Shown here: positions 36,301 through 41,080 of the stretch, in pieces
Position numbering within the stretch: position 1 is the first letter of the stretch
How the letters are laid out: the number at the start of each line of letters is the position of its first letter
NCBI GenBank assembly: GCA_013334865.1
Contig: JAAXWS010000020.1
Span: 1 to 41,080 of the forward strand
DNA length: 41,080 nucleotides
Reading direction: 5' to 3'
From: Chlorobiaceae bacterium
GTDB taxonomy: Bacteria > Bacteroidota > Chlorobiia > Chlorobiales > Chlorobiaceae
Notes under the pieces: model-generated
What the model was told of the DNA's origin: nothing
Databases searched by the model: none
The model's input: only the letters and a program-made list of their open reading frames with translations
Position numbers and translations under genes: made by a program

Positions 36301-39300
36301 ATCAGCTAGGTTCGACAGGTCTCAGCAAACCAACTAATAATTTCAGTGACCTGGTGATCATTGGCGCGCAGCAGATTACCCCCAAGGCGCTGAGCATCAG
36401 CGGCATCACGGCTGACAGCAAGACCTATGACGGCACGGCATTGGCGACGGTGAATACCACAAACGTGACCAAGGCCGGGTTGGTAACGGTGAATGGAACG
36501 GCTGATGTCGTTACTGTTTCGGCTACGGGCACGTTCGGCAACAAGAATGTGGCTTTCAGCAACAACGCTGTAACAACCAAGACCGTAACGCTGACGAGCA
36601 CCTACGGCGGCGCGGACGTCGGCAACTACACCATCACCGGGCAGGGAACCACGACGGCGACCATCTCGCCTAAGGCATTGAGTATCAGCGGCATCACGGC
36701 TGCCAGCAAGACCTACGACGGCACGACAGCTTCCACGTTGAACACCGCGGGCGCCTTGTACGGAGGACTGGTCGCTGGAGATGCGGTGAGCATCTCGTCG
36801 GTGACGGGCACGTTCAGCAGCAAGCTCGCCGGCACAGGTAAGACCGTAACGCTCAGCGATAGCAGTTACAGTGGTGCAGACGTCAACAACTACACCATCA
36901 CGGATCAGGCAAGCACGACGGCGAGCATCACGCCTGCGGCACTGACTGTTACCGCAAGTGCCGTCACCAAGACCTACGATGGCACGACCGGAACCGGCGG
37001 CGCGACGCCAACGGTTGGCACTCTGGTCGGGTCCGATAGTGTCAATGCGGCCGGCTCAGAGGACTTCATTGACAAGAATGCCGGTACCGGCAAGACGGTG
37101 AACGCCAGCGGCGTGACGATCAAGGACTCAGGAGGTACTGATGTTTCAGGGAGCTACAGCATCAGCTATGTGCCCGACACAACCAGTACGATCAATCCTA
37201 AGTCGTTAACCATCAGCGGCATCACGGCTTCAGACAAGACCTATGACGGCACGACTGCCGCCACGGTCATCACGACTGGCGTGACAAAGACCGGGTTGGT
37301 GACGAACGACAATGTGACGGTTTCGGCTACGGGCACGTTCGGCAACAAGAATGTGGCTTTTAGCAACAACGCGGCGGTAACAGCCAAGACCGTGACGCTG
37401 ACGAGCACCTACGGCGGCGCGGACGTCGGCAACTACACCATCACCGGGCAGAACAGTACGACGGCAACGATTTCGGCCAAAGCTCTCACGATCAGCGGCA
37501 TCAGTACTTCAGATAAGGTCTATGACGGTTCCACAAGTGCCACTGTTGGAGTAAGCGAAAGCGGTGTGATTGCTGGTGACACGGTGACCGTCAGCGCCAA
37601 CGGCACGTTCCGCAACGCGGCAAACAATGCCGACGACAAGAACGTTGCTTACGACATCAGTAGCCAGGTCACCAGCAAGCCTGTGAGTGTGACGGGCATT
37701 GCGCTCAGTGGCACAGATGCCGCGAACTACAGCATTGCCAGTACATACAGCGGCGCCACGGCGACAATCACGCCACGCCCCCTGTCGGTGACCTACAGCG
37801 GCGTGAACAAGGTCTATGACGGCACTACAGTGGCAAGCGTGACGACGGCCGACGACCGCATCAGTGGCAATACCTTCACCATCAACCGGACCGCCGCTTT
37901 CGATGACACCGGAAGCACGGGCAGGAACGTCGGCGTCGGCAAGACGGTGAACGTGACCGGTGTCTCCCTGAGCAATGGCAGCGGTCAGACGGATGCAGGC
38001 AACTACAGCGTACCGGCCTCCGGCACTACGGTTGCCGACATCACCCGGGCACCATTGACCATCACGGCGTCAACCGACAACACCAAGACCTACGACGGTA
38101 CGGTCAGTTCCTCTGGCACGCCGACGATCACCAGCGGATCTATCATGACCGGCGATTCGATCGGTGCCTTGACCCAAGCCTTCGATTCGAAGAATGCCAG
38201 CACATCCGGCGGCCGCATCCTGAGCGTTGGGCCTTATACCATCTCCGACGGCAACAGCGGCAACAACTATGATGTGACGCTCGCAACGGCAAGCGGCACG
38301 ATCAGCAAGGCGACGCTGAAGGTTACGGCAAATAACGTCAGCAGGACCTACGATGGTACCGAATACAGCGGAGGTAACGGGGTGACCTATGGCATTTACT
38401 CTAATGGATCGACAACCCAGACATTTGTCGGTGGTGAAGACTCTGGTAGCCTGGCTGGCACGCTCTCCTATTCCGGCACAAGCCAGGGGGCGGTCAACGC
38501 AGGCACCTACGTCATCACGCCACAGGGGCTTACCAGCAACAACTACACCCTGAGTTTCGTTAACGGTCAGCTGTCGATCGGAGGCGCTATCCTGATCTCC
38601 GGCAGCCTCACCGGCACCACGAGCAAGGTCTATGACGGTACCGACGTAGCGACACTGAGCGCCAGCAATTACCTGCTCACGGGTTGGGTCGGCAGTGACG
38701 GCGCGACGATCACCAGGACCACAGGCATCTTTGCAAGCAGTGCGGCAGGTGATAACAAGACGGTTACGGTTAACCTCTCCAGCAGCGATTTCAGCGCCAC
38801 CGGCAGCACCATCCTGCTCAACTATACGCTGCCTACCTCGGTTACCGGGAATATCGGCAGCATCACCCCCAAGGCGCTCACCATGAGCGGCCTGACGGTG
38901 CCGTCCAGCAAGACGTACGACGGCACGACGGCAGCGGTCGTGTCCGGTTCCGGAGCACTCCAGAACGCCGTTGCGGTCGGCAGCGGGACGGCTATCGACG
39001 GACAGCCCTACAGCGGCGACACGGTTGCCATTACCGGTACGGCCTCAGGTACCTATAACAGCAAGGATGTCGCAAATGCGAACACCGTGACCTTCAGCGG
39101 CCTCGGCCTGAACAACAGCAACTACAGCCTGGTCATCGAGAGCCCGGTTTCTGCCACGATCACCCAGAAGCCCCTAGACGTCAGCGGAAGCAGCGCTTCA
39201 GGACGCTCCTATGACGGCACCGCAGCCGCAGACATCACCGTAGGTGCCCTGTCAGGACTGGTCGGCAGTGAAACGGTGACGGCGACGGCGACCGGCACCT

Positions 39301-41080
39301 TCGACAGCAAGAATGCCGGCAGCCGCACCGCGACGGCGGTTTATGCGCTGGCCGATGGCGTCGGTGGCGGACTGGCGGCCAATTACAGCCTCGCGAATAC
39401 GACCGGCCTTGCGGCCACAATAAGCCAGAAAGCATTGAGCATCACCGGAAGCAGTGCCAGCGGAAAGGAGTATGACGGCAATACATCGGCAGTGATAACT
39501 CCCGGCAGCCTGGCCGGGTTCATCGGCAGCGAAACGGTGACGGCGACGGCGGCCGGTACATTCGACAGCAAGGCTGCCGGCAACCGCACCGCGACGGCGG
39601 TCTATGCGCTGGCCAATGGCAGTGGAGGCGGGCTGGCGGCGAACTACAGCCTCGCGAATACGACCGGCCTTTCCGCCACGATAAGCAAAAAGGATCTGGC
39701 CATTTCGGGGATTACTGCCGGCGACAAGGAGTACGACGGCACGGCACAGGCCTCGGTGAACACCACAGGTGCATTGTTCGACGGGCTGGTCAATGGGGAT
39801 GCGGTGACGGTTTCGGCAACGGGAGCCTTCCGCAATGCGGGCAACACGGCGGATGACAAGAGCGTGGTCCTGGACAACAACAACGCCGTGGTCAGCAAGA
39901 CGGTGCAGCTGGCGAGCAGCTACAGCGGCGCAGATGTCGATAACTACACCATCACCGGGCAGGCCACCACGACGGCGAAGATCACGAAAAAGTCGCTAAC
40001 GGTATCGGGAATCACCGTCGCAAACAGGACCTACAACGGCAATACAGTCGCCACACCCGATACCGCCGGAGCGAAGTATGTGGGAATCATCAACAGTGAC
40101 GACCTGACGGTGTCGGCTACGGGACTTTTCGCTGACAAGAATGTCGGCGAGGGCAAGACGGTGACGCTGGCCAGCACCTACAGCGGAACCGATGTCGGAA
40201 ACTACACCATCACCGGCCAATCGACCACCACAGCCGATATCACCCGCCTCTCTTCGGTCGCCTGGACGGGTGGGTCAACAGGTGACTGGTTCAATCCTGC
40301 AAACTGGGCGGGGGGCGCCGTGCCTGATCTCGCCAACGTTGCCAATGTCTCGATTCCGTCCAACGTGACGGTGTCGTTCGACAATGCCCGATTTTCGGGT
40401 CAGGCTTCGGGAGGTACGGTCCAGATCGACGGCCTGGGAACGGCGGACGGCGGCTTGAGTATCCAGGCGGGCTCGCTGCAGGTCGGTTCGGGTGGCGTGA
40501 CATTGGGGACGCTGTCGCAAACCGGAGGCACGCTGGCCAGCAGCGGCTCGGTGGTGGTGGGCGCCTTCACCCAGAGTGGCGGCACTGCCCGGACATCGGG
40601 CGGGTTCACCACCGGTTCAGGCTTTGCCCAAACCGGTTCGGGCACGTTGTCGGTGGGGGGCGCGACGACCATTGGCTCGACGGCTGGCAACGTCACCCTG
40701 GGCAACCTGACTACGGGTACGCTGGCGATCGAGAGCGAGGGCGGCAGCGTGGGCCAGGCGTCAGGCACGAGCATCAGCAGCGGCAGCACCATAGTGACGG
40801 CGCGTAACGGCAATGCCGCAGCTGACATCACCCTGGGCAACGCCGGCAACGACCTCGGCGGGACGGTGAGCACGGATGGTGCCAGCGTGTTGCTGCGAGA
40901 CGACACCGGCGGCGTGACGCTGGGCACGACGACGGCTACCGGCGATCTCTCGGTGGAGAGCAACGGTGGCGGCGTGGGCCAGGCGTCAGGCACGAGCATC
41001 AGCAGCGGCAGCACCACGGTGACGGCCCGTAACGGAAACAGCGCCGCAGACATCACGCTGGGCAACGAAGGCAACGACCT
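27369..41080 (+). CDS. Giant two-partner secretion adhesin (TpsA/FhaB-like), 3' end outside window
   Basis: The frame is open from ATG 27369 to the window edge, about 4,570 codons with no stop or frameshift found on a codon-by-codon reading. Residues 1-24 are an extended signal peptide (MNRIHKIIWSEIKQKW, then VVSEKAG), followed by a hydrophobic core and AQA cut near residue 50. The TPS domain has NRI (N113) and NQNGI (N137; usual NPNGI), then WLIDP (W418). Further on are two GSGY-type repeats (475-624), a Gly-rich tail-fibre-like domain (about 719-958), FSGITIGRADGSG (~1105), autotransporter-type PATR repeats (~1310-1720), about 21 YDG modules with MBG modules (~2065-4295), and WTGG...NWAGG with short repeats to the end. 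It begins 27 bp after the transporter gene, with no clear Shine-Dalgarno. It is probably a surface filament for adhesion. Confidence 0.95.
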   Translation, partial: MNRIHKIIWSEIKQKWIVVSEKAGAKGCPILSFGILSLAAMMAMSQPAQALAPDALPQGGQVTAGNAAITVDGNRMTVDQSSTQMIANWQSFNIGEQAAVRFNQPDAASSALNRINGQNPTEILGSLSSNGRVFLLNQNGIVFGKTARVDVGGLVASSLSMLDSDFLADKYRLTNPGNAGSVANLGQITGAPGSVVALIAPKVSNEGSLKTSGGSVLLAAGDTVSLDFTGTGLISYIVEKGAVDALVSNSGLIVADGGMAVMTARAADELKSAVANNSGVVEASSLVGKGGRIILEADHVTLATGSKLDASGATGGGEVLVGGDWQGSGTMRQAITVDMENGAKIDASATRQGDGGKVVLWADVHNPDSAVTVDGELLAKGGYEGGDGGNIETSGASVDIGQNAIFDTLAINGSTGQWLIDPYDYVIGTTQAATIATGLKTTNVSISTSSSDTAYGSSGNSSNTGNITLSAPIWLGSIAVGNAGSGYSSTPTVTFTGGGGSGATATAMVSGGLVTDIVVTSAGSGYTSAPTISISGGSGTGATATASALSLGSIAVGTGGSGYSYAPTVTISGGGGSGATATATVSGGVVTGLTITSAGSGYTSMPTISLSGGNGSGATATGTLKLSTFPTTLSMTAAGKIAINKNITVNALSLSGSGAGNSLGTGIELASVITTTGAQSYTGNVAIAGNTVLNSTSGGVTFNNTLNSLAGAQLLTGSSTWLIPTNVTTVQAWAIGAGGGGGGASGAAGGGGGGGVAYYQYSTTPGQTISYSTGTAGAGGAGGYNGSTGGTTTVSYNGVTLYAYGGQGGVAGGSGGSGGTATGGTTNVTGGSGGAGSSGDTGSGGGGAIGGGSGSSYNSSSGGAGGTSADVAGLSSALTVLGYSLGAGGAATGPGTNLYTNAGTPNNAANFGSGGSGIGYWGGTGGTGLYGGGGGGAANEGGSVAGGAGGAGVAVVMYGVGSSSLTINAGSGNVGFSGKVGNIANLSSLNVNTTGNISFSDTVKATAVTASAGGSTTFGSTVDTSGAINLTSGSLTVNNVINATSGNISVKTDTLNFGSSGRLKSTGALAVAPKTIANTISVAGASGTFALPASYFSTNFVDGFSGITIGRADGSGKITVGALTVYDNLTLLNTTDGIEITGALNAQSNSLTLNSSGVKTIGSTVSASSLNSNAGGGTTVGAAVTTSGAQAYGDNVTLGANVTFTSSSSAVNFGSTLTGGTHALTVSGAAGFGGAVTGLTTLSVSGATTLNGSGISSSGAQTYSGAVTLGADTTLDGSSIAPGSSLGLGSYGLTLVSSGNNTISGIISGSGSLTKTGTGTLTLSGVNTYTGATTVSAGTLAVGNAAGLGGTQGGTTVASGATLDLQSAAVGAEAITLNGGTLKTSTGNSSLSGALTLGAASTFDSSGTALTLTGGITNAGYLATFTGSGSTTVSTTAITGTGGLTKSGTGTLTLSASNTYTGATTVNAGTLAVGNAAGLGSTASGTTVASGATLDLQNAGVGAEAITLNGGTLKTSSGSSSLSGALTLGAASTFDSSGTALTLTGGITNAGYLATFTGSGSTTVSTTAIAGTGGLTKSGTGTLTLSAANTYSGATTISAGTVKAGDAAAFGTGSATVAIGGALDLNGQSIATNLTISGTGVSSAGALTNSSATAASESGSVALAAATSIGGSGSVTLSGVVSGANALTKAGTGTLTLSGTNTFTGGSTVSAGTLTAGSAAALGTGAATVSAGGALDLNGQSISNNLTISGSGVGNGGALVNSNTSTGATSGGTLGLAAAASIGGAGNLTIAGQVTTGSSNGNGLVFVGAGAKSLSNSTNAIGIVASGSSIGALSLTDASALTVSAFTLNSVTYSGISSNNAAVGLTCTVASGTNLLTLNNAISTGSGDLTLTANTFNATASSSGTGVLTIQPYTSGTTIGINSGSGILSLTSTRLGYFTGSSWSRIAIGNSAAGAIEVGGTSAFNNSPLELISGGYIKINASSSLTTSKTNGYLALEAGGNFINSSGSTALQATGSGGSWMVYSTTPASNTFGSLSSGQQAIWGKTAASLSSSALKSGYAGNRYVFSAPATVVVTASDKSKTYGDTTTFGSGDIAYGGLPMSSAVTYGNLYSDYSTSDVLDTLPTAGSSGATASAGVVPGGYAIIPSGAVAKTGFSVSYVNGTLTVNPKPVALSGTRVYDGTTSLSGSIYSSTNLVTGDALTVTGSATASSANVGTYTSTSGLVLSNSNYTLSGGSVSATITKKTLNLSGLNLADRTYDGNTTATTVQSYGTLSGKVGSDTVSIATSGYTVSTFTSQNVGTYSVAVTGLSLTGAQAGNYQLSSTSATDSSVSITPATLTVSGLNLADRTYNGNTTATTVQSYGTLSGKVGSDDVSIATSGYSVSAFSSKNVGTYSISASGFSLTGDQAGNYRLSSTTLTDSSVSITPKALTISDITASDKTYDGTALATVSTAGVTSSVLQNGGLVAGDAVTVSATGTFRNSGNTADDKNAGTGKTVALTSTYGGADVGNYTITGQGTTTATISPKALSISGITAASKTYDGTTASTLNTAGALYGGLVAGDAVSISSVTGTFSSKLAGTGKTVTLSDSSYSGADVNNYTITDQASTTASITPAALTVTASAVTKTYDGTTGTGGATPTVGTLVGSDSVNAAGSEDFIDKNAGTGKTVNASGVTIKDSGGTDVSGSYTISYVPDTTSTINPKSLTISGITASDKTYDGTASATVSTAGVTSSVLQNGGLVAGDAVTVSATGTFRNSDNTADDNNAGTDKTVALISTYGGADVGNYTITGQGTTTAKINKAPLTVTANDDAKFYGQSDASGYAGVRYSGFVNGESATTTGVLTSNPTISADRTSTLNISGGQSGRLGNNGYETAGSYAQALVPSGAVAGNYTFTYVKGTFTIVPAGKLLVRVNNLETIYGSPATYTVASAEYLSGSTVTNATYTPTGNSISVGDATFTLAPTYSNTDISTSGYLKVGSYQLGSTGLSKPTNNFSDLVIIGAQQITPKALSISGITADSKTYDGTALATVNTTNVTKAGLVTVNGTADVVTVSATGTFGNKNVAFSNNAVTTKTVTLTSTYGGADVGNYTITGQGTTTATISPKALSISGITAASKTYDGTTASTLNTAGALYGGLVAGDAVSISSVTGTFSSKLAGTGKTVTLSDSSYSGADVNNYTITDQASTTASITPAALTVTASAVTKTYDGTTGTGGATPTVGTLVGSDSVNAAGSEDFIDKNAGTGKTVNASGVTIKDSGGTDVSGSYSISYVPDTTSTINPKSLTISGITASDKTYDGTTAATVITTGVTKTGLVTNDNVTVSATGTFGNKNVAFSNNAAVTAKTVTLTSTYGGADVGNYTITGQNSTTATISAKALTISGISTSDKVYDGSTSATVGVSESGVIAGDTVTVSANGTFRNAANNADDKNVAYDISSQVTSKPVSVTGIALSGTDAANYSIASTYSGATATITPRPLSVTYSGVNKVYDGTTVASVTTADDRISGNTFTINRTAAFDDTGSTGRNVGVGKTVNVTGVSLSNGSGQTDAGNYSVPASGTTVADITRAPLTITASTDNTKTYDGTVSSSGTPTITSGSIMTGDSIGALTQAFDSKNASTSGGRILSVGPYTISDGNSGNNYDVTLATASGTISKATLKVTANNVSRTYDGTEYSGGNGVTYGIYSNGSTTQTFVGGEDSGSLAGTLSYSGTSQGAVNAGTYVITPQGLTSNNYTLSFVNGQLSIGGAILISGSLTGTTSKVYDGTDVATLSASNYLLTGWVGSDGATITRTTGIFASSAAGDNKTVTVNLSSSDFSATGSTILLNYTLPTSVTGNIGSITPKALTMSGLTVPSSKTYDGTTAAVVSGSGALQNAVAVGSGTAIDGQPYSGDTVAITGTASGTYNSKDVANANTVTFSGLGLNNSNYSLVIESPVSATITQKPLDVSGSSASGRSYDGTAAADITVGALSGLVGSETVTATATGTFDSKNAGSRTATAVYALADGVGGGLAANYSLANTTGLAATISQKALSITGSSASGKEYDGNTSAVITPGSLAGFIGSETVTATAAGTFDSKAAGNRTATAVYALANGSGGGLAANYSLANTTGLSATISKKDLAISGITAGDKEYDGTAQASVNTTGALFDGLVNGDAVTVSATGAFRNAGNTADDKSVVLDNNNAVVSKTVQLASSYSGADVDNYTITGQATTTAKITKKSLTVSGITVANRTYNGNTVATPDTAGAKYVGIINSDDLTVSATGLFADKNVGEGKTVTLASTYSGTDVGNYTITGQSTTTADITRLSSVAWTGGSTGDWFNPANWAGGAVPDLANVANVSIPSNVTVSFDNARFSGQASGGTVQIDGLGTADGGLSIQAGSLQVGSGGVTLGTLSQTGGTLASSGSVVVGAFTQSGGTARTSGGFTTGSGFAQTGSGTLSVGGATTIGSTAGNVTLGNLTTGTLAIESEGGSVGQASGTSISSGSTIVTARNGNAAADITLGNAGNDLGGTVSTDGASVLLRDDTGGVTLGTTTATGDLSVESNGGGVGQASGTSISSGSTTVTARNGNSAADITLGNEGND
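28794..29240 (+). repeat. 228-bp GSGY-type repeats in the adhesin
   Basis: Two in-frame units start at 28794 and 29022 (both beginning GSIAVG). Each holds two half-units of the form GSGY-x4-PTV/I-x3-GGxGxGATATA. The diverged DNA shows this is an older duplication than those in the YDG array. Confidence 0.85.
29523..30242 (+). other. Glycine-rich tail-fibre-like domain in the adhesin
   Basis: About 240 residues begin STWLIPTNVTTVQAWAIGAG and continue through poly-Gly segments, TTPGQTISYSTGTAGAGGAG, then GTTTVSYNGVTLYAYGGQGG and many GGxGG turns, ending in GGAGVAVVMYG. Start, PGQT segment and end follow the order of the glycine-rich domain common in phage tail fibres and some bacterial surface proteins, which forms a polyglycine-II-like sandwich in known fibre tips. 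It interrupts the usual adhesin beta-helix pattern. Confidence 0.7.
31352..32137 (+). repeat. 393-bp tandem PATR repeats in the adhesin
   Basis: Two copies are offset by exactly 393 bp (131 codons). The segment from about 31533 to 31679 reappears without visible change from about 31926 to 32072. Each begins with the passenger-associated repeat pattern GTGTLTLSGxNTYTGATTVxAGTLAVGNA. More diverged copies continue to about 32,530. Confidence 0.9.
34863..35500 (+). repeat. Copy 1 of a 638-bp near-identical duplication
   Basis: This segment reappears at 36591-37228, offset 1,728 bp (576 codons, in frame). By eye only two base changes were found, one near 34920 and one near 35439 (Thr to Ser). It spans about two and a half YDG modules. 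Confidence 0.9.
35501..35742 (+). repeat. Partial repeat of 34679-34920 (offset 822 bp)
   Basis: The segment from AAGTGACAAG onward matches 34679-34920 with a handful of changes. It is in frame (274 codons) and encodes one YDG module. Confidence 0.8.
36591..37228 (+). repeat. Copy 2 of a 638-bp near-identical duplication
   Basis: Partner of the segment at 34863-35500. Sequence on both sides of the copies differs, so the borders are sharp. A third partial copy of its first ~54 bp occurs at 37398. Confidence 0.9.
40740..41080 (+). repeat. 225-bp repeats near the end of the window
   Basis: GTGGGCCAGGCGTCAGG occurs at 40749 and 40974, a period of 225 bp (75 codons), with nearly the same sequence after it. 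Each unit encodes a segment like GQASGTSISSGST followed by ARNGN and DITLGN. The array continues past the window edge. Confidence 0.85.

Larger units (their letters stand above)
33560..40250 (+). repeat. Array of about 21 YDG modules with interspersed MBG modules
   Basis: The mark of each module is a KTYDGTT-like segment (variants RTYNGNT, KVYDGST, KEYDGNT), a later AxGTFxNKNVG segment, then DVGNYTITGQ and a short linker such as ITPKALTISGI. Module spacing is about 250-300 bp. YDG and MBG modules are common in very large surface proteins and form a stalk of small beta-sandwiches. One AT-richer MBG stretch lies at about 35763-36380. Confidence 0.9.

Noticed and set aside
33560-40250. Regular repeats considered as a CRISPR array
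   Set aside because: Repeat spacing is hundreds of bases, the whole region is one open frame and the repeats encode YDG modules.
27369-41080. Possible frameshift or stop in the giant adhesin
   Set aside because: Reading codons line by line in the ATG 27369 frame found no stop up to the last base.

Overview
The window looks like chromosome of a green sulfur bacterium (Chlorobiaceae) or a close relative; this is an inference from gene content. It carries an 11-subunit complex I cluster (nuoABCDHIJKLMN) without the NADH-oxidising nuoEFG genes. It also has a membrane-bound uptake hydrogenase with its cytochrome b, and giant two-partner-secretion adhesins in GC-rich DNA. No insertion sequence, CRISPR array or rRNA was seen.

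Layout. 1-1064: 3' end of a large repeat (MBG-type) adhesin. 1099-2787, minus strand: a SAM methyltransferase, a HIT-family protein and two tRNA-Leu genes. 2896-5418: a tightly packed group of a PAP2-like membrane protein, a ferrochelatase-like protein, a TPR protein and a small membrane protein. 5682-16814: the nuo cluster, closed by a strong terminator. 17054-20569: small subunit, large subunit and cytochrome b of a group 1 [NiFe] hydrogenase, also closed by a strong terminator. 20812-25321: a 7TMR-DISM histidine kinase, an OmpR-type regulator, an unfamiliar Cys-rich protein, and a second regulator that is a close paralogue of the first. 25620-41080: a TpsB/FhaC-type outer-membrane transporter followed by a TpsA/FhaB-type adhesin. 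The adhesin frame stays open for about 4,570 codons and runs off the window.

How the parts may work together. Complex I probably takes electrons from ferredoxin or another non-NADH donor and reduces quinone. The hydrogenase is exported by the Tat route and feeds H2 electrons into the quinone pool through its cytochrome b. The kinase and regulators lie just upstream of the secretion locus and could control it, but no operator was demonstrated.

The most notable observations are: a six-cysteine (oxygen-tolerant type) proximal cluster signature in the hydrogenase small subunit; a phage-tail-fibre-like glycine-rich domain inside the TpsA adhesin; a 638-bp near-perfect duplication within the adhesin's YDG repeat array; one kinase with two duplicated regulators around an unfamiliar gene; and matching histidine-rich loops in NuoL and NuoM.
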